Of a stretch of 41,449 bases of DNA, positions 1 through 8,524 are shown in pieces. This DNA is from JAKVAV01 sp047632755 (GTDB lineage Bacteria; Bacteroidota; Bacteroidia; Flavobacteriales_D; Cryomorphaceae), in assembly GCA_047632755.1 (NCBI GenBank), contig JBLIDT010000026.1, positions 1-41,449 of the forward strand, read 5' to 3'. The notes beneath the pieces are model-generated. The model made no database searches, had not been told where the DNA came from, and saw only the letters and a list, made by a program, of their open reading frames with translations. The position numbers and the translations under genes are program-made. Within the stretch, counting starts at the first letter, position 1. The number at the start of each line of letters is the position of its first letter.

Positions 1-930
1 ATTATTGACAATGGCTTGAACATTACCTTCCTCAACCACGAGTTGGCAACTCCCCGAGCCAAGTACTCGGTTTTCTTTAAGGTAGACGATGGTTTTGGCC
101 CCGTGACCGATTTGGTGATCGGCGACATTGAAGTGAAGGACAACGACCAAGTCATTGCCTTTGAGAGTGAAAACGAGTTGCTGCCCGATCCGCAGAGTTT
201 CGGGTACCACATAGTCCTGGTGGCAGATTTGAGTGAGAGTATTACTGAAAGCGATGATTTGCCCGAAGTGAAGGAGGCGATGAGTGCTTTCGTCAATTCC
301 ATTCTCAATGAGAACAACTCGGAAGTGGGAGAGACCTTTGTTTCGCTGTATTATTTTGATGGCGATCCTACCTTGGTCCAGCTGCAAGACTTCACGACCA
401 ACAGCGAACTGCTGCTCAATACTATTGACAATATTAGCGCTGATCTGACCCGCGACAATTCGACCAACCTCTACGGGGCATTCGTGTCTGGTGCTGCCAT
501 TATAAAAAATAGGGTGACGGATTCTCCCAAGCTTATTGACGTAGGTGCGATGGTGGTATTTACAGATGGTGAAGACTTTGCGGGTCTCCAAACGTTTGAG
601 GATGCTCAAAACGCCGTAGCCGATTTAGAAGCTGATGAAAACAAGATAGACGTGTACACGATAGGAGCAGGCGAAACCGCCGATGACCAAGTATTGGAAG
701 CGCTGGGCTACAGTGGGTATTTTGCCGCCGAAGATTTTGACAACCTCACCCCGACATTTGAGAGCATAGCCACCGAGTTGAACTCCGAGGTAAACAGCTA
801 CTACAAATTGGAATACTGCTCGCCACGCCGTGCTGGTCAAACTCAAATCAGTATTAAAATCACCAAGGGTACTAGCTCAGGACGAATAGAGAGCTGTATC
901 AATTCTGATTGTACGCCAGATCCGTGTTGA
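1..930 (+). CDS. von Willebrand factor A domain protein (5' end outside window)
   Basis: The reading frame is open from base 1, so the gene begins upstream; an in-frame TTG at 16 is only an internal codon. The visible 309 residues hold a vWA domain with a full metal-ion-dependent adhesion site: DLSES (DxSxS) near residue 76, a Thr in the STNLYGA stretch near 160, and Asp in FTDGED near 190. A Cys-containing tail (CSPRR, then CINSDCTPDPC) ends the protein. vWA domains bind protein partners through a Mg ion; in Bacteroidota such proteins are usually exported, but the N-terminal signal is not visible here. The partner and role are unknown. No type A or B T9SS sorting domain is seen at the C-terminus. 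Confidence 0.85.
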   Translation: MIDNGLNITFLNHELATPRAKYSVFFKVDDGFGPVTDLVIGDIEVKDNDQVIAFESENELLPDPQSFGYHIVLVADLSESITESDDLPEVKEAMSAFVNSILNENNSEVGETFVSLYYFDGDPTLVQLQDFTTNSELLLNTIDNISADLTRDNSTNLYGAFVSGAAIIKNRVTDSPKLIDVGAMVVFTDGEDFAGLQTFEDAQNAVADLEADENKIDVYTIGAGETADDQVLEALGYSGYFAAEDFDNLTPTFESIATELNSEVNSYYKLEYCSPRRAGQTQISIKITKGTSSGRIESCINSDCTPDPC

Positions 931-1088
931 TTTGAGGGCAATAGTTTGGTAGGCCCCTTGGATTAAGGCCAATGATTTTAGTCAGGTAGAAATTGCCATT
1001 CGATTTATCTCTTGCCACGCGATTAATCACGGGACTTTCATAAGCCCAACCTTTATTATCTTGTGCCTGCTTAAAAGCACCACACCTT

Positions 1089-4000
1089 ATGAAAAGAATC
1101 CTCCTAGGCTTACTTGCACTTACCCTCACCTTTGCAGTAAAGGCACAAGAAGAAGAAACCCCATCTCCATGGGATGCCAAAAACTTTGAAGGACTGAAGA
1201 TGCGCAGCGTCGGCCCCGCTTTTATGGCCGGACGTATCGCCGATATAGCCATCCATCCCGATGATGAAAGCACTTGGTACGTGGCCGTAGGATCGGGCGG
1301 TGTGTGGAAAACCGAAAATGCGGGAACTACTTGGAGCACCATCTTCGACGATCAGTCCGTTTTCTCAACGGGTTGCATCACCATCGATCCTAACAATCCT
1401 TCCACCGTATGGCTGGGCACGGGCGAGAACGTAGGCGGTCGCCACGTAGGCTACGGCGACGGGATCTACCGCAGCGCCGATGGCGGCAAGAAGTGGAATA
1501 ACATGGGGCTGAAAGCCTCTGAACATATTTCGAAGATCATCGTCCACCCCAGCAATAGCAATGTGGTGATGGTAGCTGTACAAGGCCCCCTCTGGAGCAG
1601 CGGTGGCGAGCGAGGCTTTTACAAAACCACCGATGGTGGCGAGTCATGGACCCGCACCCTGGGCAACGATGAGTGGACGGGCGTAACCGACATTGCCATT
1701 GATCCACGCAACCCCGATCACCTCTACGCGGCCACTTGGGACAGGCACCGCACCATAGCTGCTTACATGGGCGGCGGACCTGGCACAGGTCTCCACCGCA
1801 GCACCGATGGCGGCGATACGTGGGAAGAACTCAAAGAAGGACTTCCTGGAGGCAACATGGGTAAGATCGGTTTGGCCATTTCACCGCAAAATCCCGATGT
1901 GCTCTACGCGGCCATCGAGCTCAATCAGCGTGAGGGAGGCGTGTACCAATCTACCGACAAGGGAAGTACCTGGACCAAGCAAAGCGATGCAGTTTCGGGC
2001 GCCACGGGGCCTCATTACTACCAAGAACTTTATGCGAGTCCACACAAAGAAGGCCGCATCTACCTGATGGATGTGCGCGTGCAAATATCTGAGGATGGTG
2101 GCAAGACCTTTCGGCGAATGAACGAAAAGAGCAAGCACTCTGACAACCATGCCATGGCCTTCAAAATGAGCGATCCCGACTACCTCCTCTTTGGCACCGA
2201 TGGCGGTATGTATGAGTCGCATGACTTGGGAGAAAACTGGCGCTTCTTTGCCAATATGCCCATCACGCAGTTTTACAAATTGGCGGTAGACGATACCGAA
2301 CCGTTTTACAACATTTATGGAGGTACGCAGGACAACAATACGCAAGGCGGCCCTTCGCGCACAGATGATTACCAAGGTATCCAAAACAGCGACTGGAAGG
2401 TCGTGCTCTTTGCCGATGGTCACCAGCCCGCTACCGAGCCAGGCAATCCCGACATTATCTATGCCCAGTGGCAGGAGGGCGCGCTTACGCGAATAGACAT
2501 GTCGACCGGAGAGGTCATTGGCATACAGCCCTACGCTGGCGAAGGCGAAAAGCACGAACGCTACAATTGGGATGCACCCATCCTCGTGAGTTCGCACAAG
2601 CCTACCCGCATCTACCACGGTTCCTACCGACTGTGGCAGTCAGATGACCGCGGCGACAATTGGGCCTCCATCAGTGGCGACCTTACCCGCGACCAAAACC
2701 GACTGGAACTCGACATAATGGGCCGCACTCAGAGCTACGACAATGCGTGGGATCTCTACGCCATGTCTACCTTTAACACCATCACCTCTATAGCGGAGTC
2801 GCCGCACGACGAGAATGTGATCTACATCGGCACCGACGATGGCCTCATGCACCGCACCGACGATATGGGCGCCAACTGGACTAAGATGGAAGTGAGCAGC
2901 ATATCGGGAGTGCCCGCTAACGCTTACGTTAATGACATTAAGGTAGACCTTTACGACCCCAACACAGTCTACGTGGCCCTTGATAACCACAAGCACGGCG
3001 ACTTGAAGCCCTACCTTTTCAAAAGCACCAACAAAGGGAAGTCATGGACCAGCCTTACGGAAACCCTTCCCGAAAAGACGACCGTCTGGAGAATCGTACA
3101 AGACCACAAGCAGGAAAATTTGCTCTTCATCGCCACCGAGTTTGGTATTTACTTTTCAGTAAATGGAGGGACACAATGGACCATGATCAAAGGCGGCGTT
3201 CCGACTATTTCCTTCAGAGATCTCACCATCCAACGCAGGGAAGACGACCTTGTAGGCGCCAGCTTCGGCCGTAGCTTTTACGTATTTGATGACATGAGCG
3301 TCTTCCGCGAAATCACCGAAGAAGGTCTCGCAGAAGAAGCACAGCTATTCCCCACCCGTAAGGCGTGGTGGTATATCCAGCGTCCCGATCTTTCTTTCGG
3401 TAAAGGACAAGGTTCGCAAGGAGCGGGGCACTATCTTTCTGATAATCCACCTTTCGGAGCGGTATTTACTTATCACCTCGCCGAAGGCTACAAGAGCGCC
3501 AAAGACGAGCGTGCTGAAACGGAGAAAGAACAAAACAAAGCAGGAGAGGACGTACCCTTTCCTGGTTACGACCAGCTAGATGCCGAAGCCAATGAGATGC
3601 CCGCAAGAGTTTGGCTCGAAGTGGCTGATGCCAATGGCAACCTTGTGAGAAGAGTAAATGCCTCCACCGCAAAGGGATTCCACCGAGTAGCTTGGGACTT
3701 GAGGCTTCCGCCAATGGAGGTGGTCTCGAAGGGTACCGAGAAGATCAGCGAAAATTCGGGCTTGCTCGTATCGCCAGGTACTTACCAAGTTCGCCTGATG
3801 AAAGAAACCGCCAAGGGATTGACCGCTTTGAGCGAATTCCGCAGTTTTGAGGTGGTGCCTTTGCACGAGAAAGGAGCTTTGGAGAATCCGTTGGCCGATC
3901 AAACGGAGCAGTTTCACAACAACGTAGAGAAGTTGTCCTTGGAGGCCTCTGTCCTCAGAAAGGACAAGAGTGCCTTGGAAGAGCAGATCAATGCGCTTGG

Positions 4001-4343
4001 CATCGCCTTGGCCTATGTTCGCAATAGCGAGGGCGATCTCACCGCTGATTACCGCATCCTCCGCGACGACTACTACACCTTTAAGAGCCGCGTGGATGGC
4101 AGTCCTGCCAAAAACAAGATAGGAGAGAAGCAGCCACCCACTATTGGCGACCGCATGGGAAATCTGGAAATGGTTCTTTATCAGTCTACCTACGGCCCTA
4201 CAGGGCAAGCACTCAAAACGATCGCCCTGATCGAAAAAGAGATGGGCGAGTTAAAGACCAATTTAGAAAAGTTAGAAAACCGAGCTGACGCGATGAATAG
4301 CAATATCGTGGGTGCAGGTGGGCCACCTGTGGAAGGGTATTAA
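1089..4343 (+). CDS. secreted BNR/Asp-box beta-propeller protein (VPS10/sortilin-like glycosyl-hydrolase-type)
   Basis: A 1084-residue exported protein with signal peptide MKRILLGLLALTLTFAVKAQ. At least eleven Asp-box-like motifs (S/T-x-D/N-x-G-x-T/S-W/F) lie near residues 75, 128, 180, 238, 288, 334, 377, 518, 591, 646 and 691, which predicts two consecutive beta-propellers as in the sortilin/VPS10 and exo-sialidase-like superfamily. Residues about 840-930 (PARVWLEVADANGNLVRRV onward) resemble a FlgD-like Ig fold, and about 930-1060 is charged and helical. Database relatives are often called glycosyl hydrolase, but I see no catalytic residues that prove this. Third codon positions look richer in G and C than in neighbouring genes. 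It stands alone, followed by hairpins at 4402-4459. Confidence 0.85.
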   Translation: MKRILLGLLALTLTFAVKAQEEETPSPWDAKNFEGLKMRSVGPAFMAGRIADIAIHPDDESTWYVAVGSGGVWKTENAGTTWSTIFDDQSVFSTGCITIDPNNPSTVWLGTGENVGGRHVGYGDGIYRSADGGKKWNNMGLKASEHISKIIVHPSNSNVVMVAVQGPLWSSGGERGFYKTTDGGESWTRTLGNDEWTGVTDIAIDPRNPDHLYAATWDRHRTIAAYMGGGPGTGLHRSTDGGDTWEELKEGLPGGNMGKIGLAISPQNPDVLYAAIELNQREGGVYQSTDKGSTWTKQSDAVSGATGPHYYQELYASPHKEGRIYLMDVRVQISEDGGKTFRRMNEKSKHSDNHAMAFKMSDPDYLLFGTDGGMYESHDLGENWRFFANMPITQFYKLAVDDTEPFYNIYGGTQDNNTQGGPSRTDDYQGIQNSDWKVVLFADGHQPATEPGNPDIIYAQWQEGALTRIDMSTGEVIGIQPYAGEGEKHERYNWDAPILVSSHKPTRIYHGSYRLWQSDDRGDNWASISGDLTRDQNRLELDIMGRTQSYDNAWDLYAMSTFNTITSIAESPHDENVIYIGTDDGLMHRTDDMGANWTKMEVSSISGVPANAYVNDIKVDLYDPNTVYVALDNHKHGDLKPYLFKSTNKGKSWTSLTETLPEKTTVWRIVQDHKQENLLFIATEFGIYFSVNGGTQWTMIKGGVPTISFRDLTIQRREDDLVGASFGRSFYVFDDMSVFREITEEGLAEEAQLFPTRKAWWYIQRPDLSFGKGQGSQGAGHYLSDNPPFGAVFTYHLAEGYKSAKDERAETEKEQNKAGEDVPFPGYDQLDAEANEMPARVWLEVADANGNLVRRVNASTAKGFHRVAWDLRLPPMEVVSKGTEKISENSGLLVSPGTYQVRLMKETAKGLTALSEFRSFEVVPLHEKGALENPLADQTEQFHNNVEKLSLEASVLRKDKSALEEQINALGIALAYVRNSEGDLTADYRILRDDYYTFKSRVDGSPAKNKIGEKQPPTIGDRMGNLEMVLYQSTYGPTGQALKTIALIEKEMGELKTNLEKLENRADAMNSNIVGAGGPPVEGY

Positions 4344-4401
4344 TCATTAGAGGTCAGATAGTCAGAGGCAAGAGATTAGTTTATAAAATCAGAGAATAGT
4401 A

Positions 4402-4459
4402 CCTGTCCTCATGAGACGGACGGGTGCTATTAGTTCAATGGCGGCTGTGCCGCCAGAAC
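4402..4459 (+). other. two adjacent hairpins downstream of the propeller gene
   Basis: First hairpin: CCTGTCC (4402-4408) pairs with GGACGGG (4418-4424), with one G-U pair. Second: GTTC and GGCGGC (4433-4436, 4440-4445) pair with GCCGCC and GAAC (4449-4454, 4456-4459) around a TGT loop. There is no T-tract, so they may slow RNA decay or aid termination after the propeller gene rather than act as a classical terminator. Confidence 0.4.
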
Positions 4460-4490
4460 TGACCAATCGATGTGTTTTAAAACAAAAAAA

Positions 4491-4510
4491 GAGGTTCCCT
4501 AAGGAACCTC
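4491..4510 (-). terminator. rho-independent terminator
   Basis: A perfect 8-bp stem, GAGGTTCC / GGAACCTC with a CTAA loop. On the minus strand it is followed by a run of seven T (AAAAAAA at 4484-4490 on plus). It ends the small minus-strand gene at 4583-4783; on the plus strand only TTT follows. Confidence 0.8.
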
Positions 4511-4582
4511 TTTCACCATCAACTCGAATCCAAACGGATTCTACAAAGCACTCCAACCTAACAAATCGAAATTGTGCTTAGC

Positions 4583-4783
4583 TCAGTTAGCCATAGCAAT
4601 GGCAATTTTATTTTTCAAGGTGCGTGAAACACCTGATTTATTGAAGTATTGATCAAGCGAGTAAGTGTACTCCTTGCAGCGATTTTCCGTTAAGCACTTT
4701 CTTTCTATCACTTTTGATCCATCATCGCTTAAGTAAAGCTCTACGACGCTTTTCGAGGTATTTATCGTTTCTATTAATTTCAT
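4583..4783 (-). CDS. small hypothetical protein (66 aa)
   Basis: I do not recognise a family. The 66-residue product starts MKLIETINTSKSVVELYLS, has two predicted strands, a Cys pair (ERKCLTENRCKEY) and a helical C-terminal half (SLDQYFNKSGVSRTLKNK). It has no signal peptide or membrane segment. Support for reality comes from the codon pattern and the strong terminator 72 bases past its stop on the same strand. It is divergent from the Lrp-type regulator at 4911, and the two share the region 4784-4910. Function unknown. Confidence 0.55.
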   Translation of the reverse strand: MKLIETINTSKSVVELYLSDDGSKVIERKCLTENRCKEYTYSLDQYFNKSGVSRTLKNKIAIAMAN

Positions 4784-4848
4784 ATGCGTATAAAATTGGT
4801 CTCCGAAACTACCCCAATTGAATTCACTGGATCATATTTTTTGATGAG

Positions 4849-4881
4849 TTTGCAATTAGAATTGAAAGAATTGTAGATTTG
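4849..4881 (+). promoter_or_regulatory. Bacteroidota-type promoter of the Lrp/AsnC gene
   Basis: TTTG at 4849-4852 and TAGATTTG at 4874-4881 match the phylum's -33 TTTG and -7 TAnnTTTG elements, 21 bases apart. The ATG at 4911 lies 29 bases after the -7 element. Confidence 0.6.
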
Positions 4882-4910
4882 GCGTTCGAATCCTATAAAT
4901 GTTGTAAAAC

Positions 4911-5405
4911 ATGTCCAAAAAGATTGATCACATAGATTCAGAGATAATTCTCAAGCTCATCGACAATGCGAGGAAGCCGTTTACCGAGATAGCCAAGGAG
5001 CTGATCGTTTCCACGGGTACCGTGCATCAACGGGTTAAGAAGTTGGAAAACAAGGGGATAATTAATGGCTATTCTATTTCAATCAATTACCACAAATTTG
5101 GGTACACGCTCACCGTCTATGCAGGAATCTTTGTATCGACGGGCTATAGTGCCATGCAGATCATTGAAGAATTGGACTCCATTCCCGAAGTGACCGTGGC
5201 AGATCTGGCAGCAGGTACGTACAGTATTTTTTGCAAATTAAGGTGCAAAGACACTCTTCACGCAAAGGATGTTCTCTTTAAGATGCAAGATATAGAAGGA
5301 GTAAAAGGAACGGAAACGATGATTATGCTCGAAGAGCGCCTCAATGACAACAAGCGCTTGCTGCGCTCCATCATTGGCGATATGAAAGATGAGATGCGGT
5401 CTTAA
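4911..5405 (+). CDS. Lrp/AsnC family transcriptional regulator
   Basis: A 164-residue protein of normal Lrp/AsnC length. Residues 1-60 form the winged helix-turn-helix (IDSEIILKLIDNARKPFTEI, then VSTGTVHQRVKKLENKGII), and residues about 70-150 form the RAM effector-binding domain (VADLAAGTYSIFCKLRC, GVKGTETMIMLEERL). Members form octamers, bind amino acids or related small molecules and act globally or on adjacent genes. No biosynthetic neighbour points to a ligand. Its stop codon overlaps the stop of the convergent gene at 5402 in the shared bases TTAA. Confidence 0.9.
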   Translation: MSKKIDHIDSEIILKLIDNARKPFTEIAKELIVSTGTVHQRVKKLENKGIINGYSISINYHKFGYTLTVYAGIFVSTGYSAMQIIEELDSIPEVTVADLAAGTYSIFCKLRCKDTLHAKDVLFKMQDIEGVKGTETMIMLEERLNDNKRLLRSIIGDMKDEMRS

Positions 5406-6013
5406 CCTTCGCCAAGCTTTCCTTTAAGCTCTTCCACTCGATTGATCTCCGTCTGAAGATCTCTCATGAGCTTTGTCTCCTTGTCTCTTGTTTTGCGCTT
5501 GTGTTCATCGAAATCTTCCTGCAGCTGACTGAAGTCCTTCTTTGTTCCTTTGGTGGTCTTATTGGCCGATGAAAAACGGAAATACAGAATCAGCACGGTC
5601 AGAATCAAAACGAAAATGATCACCCAACTGAATGTAATGTATCCACCTTTCGTCATATCAATTCCCAAAAAGCTCATATGCTCAATCTGGTAGGATTGAT
5701 CGGAAAGACTGCTGTCTCTGTCTATCAGTTTTGTTTCTAGCGAAGACACGGTCTTTTTTAAGGTGACTACTTCGGTATCGAGACCAGTAATCTGAGCGCT
5801 GTTTTCGTTCAACGTGTCCTCCACGGCTGACCAGAATCCATCGAGCTTCGTTTTGTCAACTACCTTATACTGCTGGTAGCTATTTGATTTGTTTTTGAGC
5901 TGGAGGTACTGATTTTCGAGCGTATTCGGCTCTTCTGAGTCTCCTTCTTGTGCTATTCCCAAAAAGGGTAAAGCAGCCAATACTGCTATGAATATAAACC
6001 GGCGATAAAGCAT
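5402..6013 (-). CDS. membrane-anchored coiled-coil protein
   Basis: A 203-residue protein: signal peptide MLYRRFIFIAVLAALPFLGIAQ, a periplasmic coiled-coil part (residues about 30-110), a single membrane helix (YITFSWVIIFVLILTVLILY, about 125-146) and a charged cytosolic coiled coil to the end. From memory it resembles a Flavobacteriia family often mislabelled tRNA (guanine-N1)-methyltransferase in automatic annotation; nothing here looks like a methyltransferase. The topology suits a linker between periplasm and cytoplasm. It is convergent with the Lrp-type gene and divergent from the pirin operon, with its own -7 element at 6049-6056. Confidence 0.75.
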   Translation of the reverse strand: MLYRRFIFIAVLAALPFLGIAQEGDSEEPNTLENQYLQLKNKSNSYQQYKVVDKTKLDGFWSAVEDTLNENSAQITGLDTEVVTLKKTVSSLETKLIDRDSSLSDQSYQIEHMSFLGIDMTKGGYITFSWVIIFVLILTVLILYFRFSSANKTTKGTKKDFSQLQEDFDEHKRKTRDKETKLMRDLQTEINRVEELKGKLGEG

Positions 6014-6048
6014 GTTTTGTTCTTTAGTTCTAAGCGTAGTAAACTTCG

Positions 6049-6056
6049 CAAAGGTA
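6049..6056 (-). promoter_or_regulatory. -7 element TACCTTTG for the coiled-coil membrane gene
   Basis: CAAAGGTA on plus reads TACCTTTG on minus, an exact TAnnTTTG match followed by C, 36 bases before the ATG at 6013. No convincing TTG lies 19-21 bases upstream. Confidence 0.5.
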
Positions 6057-6147
6057 GCTGACTTTTTGGCTTATACTAGGTTCAAGTCTATGAGTTTTGT
6101 TCACAATATGCAATGAGAAGATTCAAGTGCTGAATGGATTGACTTTG

Positions 6148-6185
6148 TTCGATTATCGAAGCGATATAGAATTTGATTATGTCGC
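6148..6185. promoter_or_regulatory. two inverted repeats in the divergent control region
   Basis: TTCGAT-T-ATCGAA at 6148-6160 is a perfect 13-base dyad. Directly after it GCGATAT (6161-6167) and ATGTCGC (6179-6185) form a second dyad with one mismatch. They lie between the divergent genes at 6013 and 6276, so they could be operator sites for a regulator of the pirin operon. This is inference from symmetry and position only. Confidence 0.35.
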
Positions 6186-6223
6186 ATAGATCAGGCTTTA
6201 CTGCAATATGCATGTAGGTACAT

Positions 6224-6231
6224 TAAATTTG
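6224..6231 (+). promoter_or_regulatory. -7 element TAAATTTG for the pirin operon
   Basis: An exact TAnnTTTG match 44 bases upstream of the ATG at 6276. The -33 element is poor (TTTA at 6197-6200, 23 bases away). Confidence 0.4.
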
Positions 6232-6275
6232 TAGCGCGATTGAATTAAGCTTGATTAATCCAAAACTTTAAGATC

Positions 6276-6989
6276 ATGAAAACAATTATTCACAAAGCCG
6301 ATACCAGAGGGCATGCTGACCACGGGTGGCTCAATACGCATCACAGTTTCAGTTTCGCCAGTTACGTCAATCCAGAGCGCGGTAATTTTGGGATGTTAAG
6401 AGTCTTGAACGATGACACCGTAACAGGTGGAAGAGGGTTTGGCACCCATCCACATGAGAATATGGAGATCATCAGTATTCCATTAGAGGGAGACTTGGAG
6501 CACAACGATAGTATGGGGACAAGTGGTGTAATTCGCAAGAATGATGTCCAGCTGATGTCAGCAGGAACGGGAGTTTACCACAGCGAAAAAAACAGGAACG
6601 GGAATGAAGCCGTGAATTTTTTGCAGCTATGGATATTTCCCAAGCACAAGGGTATAGCGCCGCGTTACGATCAAAAGACATTTGAGCCAAGCGAGAGAAA
6701 AAACCAATTCCAAGAGGTGGTTTCCCCTTTGGAATCTTCGGGAACAGGAGTCAAGATTAACCAGAGCGCATACTTGCACATGGCTGACATGACCGCTGGT
6801 ACCGAGTTGACTTACCAAGTAAAAGAAGAAGGAAACGGCGTTTACGTCTTTGTTCTAAAAGGAGATATGACTATTGAGGGTGAATCACTCGGGAAACGTG
6901 ATGCAATCGGAATCACCGAAACGGATCGCTTTAAACTCGAAGCCGCTGCCAATGCGGAACTTTTATTAATCGAAGTACCAATGAATTAA
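6276..6989 (+). CDS. pirin family protein (YhhW-like)
   Basis: A 237-residue bicupin of the short pirin type. The N-terminal cupin carries the metal-binding His set (GTHPHENMEI near residue 56, then a later His in the GVYHSEKN stretch near 102, with Glu in between). The start matches the family pattern RGHADHGWLNTHHSFSFA. E. coli YhhW, a close relative, has quercetinase activity in vitro; physiological substrates are unknown. It is the first gene of five co-directional genes with gaps of 1-12 bases, so it is probably induced together with the nitroreductase and iron-sulfur protein downstream. Confidence 0.9.
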   Translation: MKTIIHKADTRGHADHGWLNTHHSFSFASYVNPERGNFGMLRVLNDDTVTGGRGFGTHPHENMEIISIPLEGDLEHNDSMGTSGVIRKNDVQLMSAGTGVYHSEKNRNGNEAVNFLQLWIFPKHKGIAPRYDQKTFEPSERKNQFQEVVSPLESSGTGVKINQSAYLHMADMTAGTELTYQVKEEGNGVYVFVLKGDMTIEGESLGKRDAIGITETDRFKLEAAANAELLLIEVPMN

Positions 6990-6992
6990 GAA

Positions 6993-7862
6993 ATGAAGGA
7001 ATTAAAAAAGATAAACCAGACATTACCTGCTCTTGAAGTAGATATGGGTGGAATGCCCATACTTCAGCCCTTTCCGACAAATGAGTTGGAGCAGATTGAT
7101 CCGTTTTTATTGCTTCACCACGGCCACATAAAAGTTAGAGAAGGCGAGAACCCGCTTCATGCAGGTGTGGGCCCTCACCCACACCGAGGGTTTATGCCAG
7201 TGACTTATGTGATAGACGGAGAGTTGCATCACCGAGATTCATTTGGCAATTCTTCGGTGGTGCGCCCAGGAGGTGCGCAATGGCTAAGTGCTGGAAGAGG
7301 AATCATTCATAGCGAGCGACCTTCAGCTAAGCTTGCAGCGACTGGAGGCGCTGCTGAGGTGATCCAACTCTGGATTAATTTGCCTCGAGCCAATAAGATG
7401 GATACACCAAGCTATTTAGGCATCCAAGCTGAGGATATGGAGTCCATCTCTATAGCAGATGGATTGACTTTGGAATTGATATCGGGAGAGTATAAGGGTA
7501 GTAAGGGAAAAGCCAATCCTCCATTTCCCGTTTTCATGGCCGCCCTGAAGGCAGAGCAGAATCAAAAAGGTAAGCTGTCTCTTCCCGAGGGAATGGATGG
7601 TGGGTTCTATATCATACGGGGCAAAGGATCAGTAAAAGGTCACGGGCTGATAGAAGAGAAGAGCTTTTATAGATTGAGTATGGAAGGTCAAGAACTTGAA
7701 ATTGAATTAGAAGAAGGATCCTTAGCGCTTTTCATTTTGGGTAAACCACTGAATGAACCTTTGGCAACTTACGGGCCTTTTGTAATGAACACACAGACAG
7801 AAATAATGGAGACCATTCGAGACTACAACCAAGGAAAGATGGGTATTTTAATAGAAGAATAA
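6993..7862 (+). CDS. pirin family protein (long form with C-terminal cupin)
   Basis: A 289-residue pirin, three bases after the previous stop. Iron-binding residues appear as PHPHRGF near residue 61 and the ISAGRG/HSE-type stretch LSAGRGIIHSERP near 103. The C-terminal family signature is visible (YGPFVMNT, then DYNQGKMG). It is a different subfamily from the first pirin, so the two are not a recent tandem duplicate. Pirins are cytosolic cupins linked to redox sensing or dioxygenase activity on flavonoids; the actual substrate is unknown. Confidence 0.9.
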   Translation: MKELKKINQTLPALEVDMGGMPILQPFPTNELEQIDPFLLLHHGHIKVREGENPLHAGVGPHPHRGFMPVTYVIDGELHHRDSFGNSSVVRPGGAQWLSAGRGIIHSERPSAKLAATGGAAEVIQLWINLPRANKMDTPSYLGIQAEDMESISIADGLTLELISGEYKGSKGKANPPFPVFMAALKAEQNQKGKLSLPEGMDGGFYIIRGKGSVKGHGLIEEKSFYRLSMEGQELEIELEEGSLALFILGKPLNEPLATYGPFVMNTQTEIMETIRDYNQGKMGILIEE

Positions 7863-7863
7863 T

Positions 7864-8520
7864 ATGGAAACAACAGAAAAAGTAACAGGAAGAGAAGTCA
7901 TAGCGGCAATGAATTGGCGATATGCAACGAAGAAGTTTGATCCAGATCGAAAACTGAACGATGATCAGGTTCATACACTTCTCGAATCGCTTCGAATGAG
8001 CGCCTCGAGCATGGGCTTGCAACCATATGAGTTTATCCATGTCAAGGATCCTGAAATCAGAGAACACTTAAAGGAGCAGTCTTACGGACAAGGTCAGATT
8101 ACCGATGCTTCGGAACTCATCGTATTTGCGGCAAAGACCTCAATTTCCAGAGAGTACGTAGAAGAATATGCTCGTGGAGAAGCTGCTGTGAGAGACCGAA
8201 GCGAAGACCAAATTCTTAGAAAAATCGAAAGTACTTTGGCCTATGTGAGCCAATCTGATGCTGCGGAAACATTTAACTGGAATAGCAAGCAGACTTACAT
8301 CGCAATAGGCAGTTTATTGAGTGCTGCGGCCATGTTGCAGATTGACTCTTGTCCAATTGAGGGTATTAAAGGAGAGGAATATGATAGGATTCTTCAATTA
8401 GAACCCCTAAATTTACGATGCCTTGCGGTGGTGACATTGGGCTATAGGAGCAGTGCAGATTCATACGCATCTCAACCAAAGTTTCGTTTTCCCCAAGGTC
8501 GAATCATTAAGACCATGTGA
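7864..8520 (+). CDS. NAD(P)H-dependent nitroreductase/oxidoreductase (NfsB-like)
   Basis: A 218-residue FMN flavoprotein of the nitroreductase superfamily, of typical length. Seen motifs: RYATKKFD near residue 20 and SASSMGLQPYEF near 47 (FMN phosphate and ring contacts), WNSKQTYIAIGSLLSAAAML near 140 (dimer core), and SCPIEGI near 164. Members reduce nitroaromatics, quinones or other electrophiles with NAD(P)H. The gene starts one base after the second pirin and ends four bases before the acetyltransferase start, which places it in the same transcript. Confidence 0.88.
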   Translation: METTEKVTGREVIAAMNWRYATKKFDPDRKLNDDQVHTLLESLRMSASSMGLQPYEFIHVKDPEIREHLKEQSYGQGQITDASELIVFAAKTSISREYVEEYARGEAAVRDRSEDQILRKIESTLAYVSQSDAAETFNWNSKQTYIAIGSLLSAAAMLQIDSCPIEGIKGEEYDRILQLEPLNLRCLAVVTLGYRSSADSYASQPKFRFPQGRIIKTM

Positions 8521-8524
8521 GAGT

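Noticed and set aside
899..1342. Minus-strand open frame of 147 codons across the start of the propeller gene
   Set aside because: It covers a clear signal peptide gene on plus and encodes a composition typical of a shadow frame; no motif.
1881..2618. Minus-strand frame of 245 codons inside the propeller gene
   Set aside because: Fully inside a well-supported gene in the opposite strand; long antisense frames are expected at high GC3.
3576..4208. Minus-strand frame of 210 codons inside the propeller gene
   Set aside because: Same reason; no start signal or family.
4783..4911. Riboswitch-like structure between the small unknown gene and the Lrp-type gene
   Set aside because: Only a simple promoter fits; no conserved aptamer sequence could be recognised.
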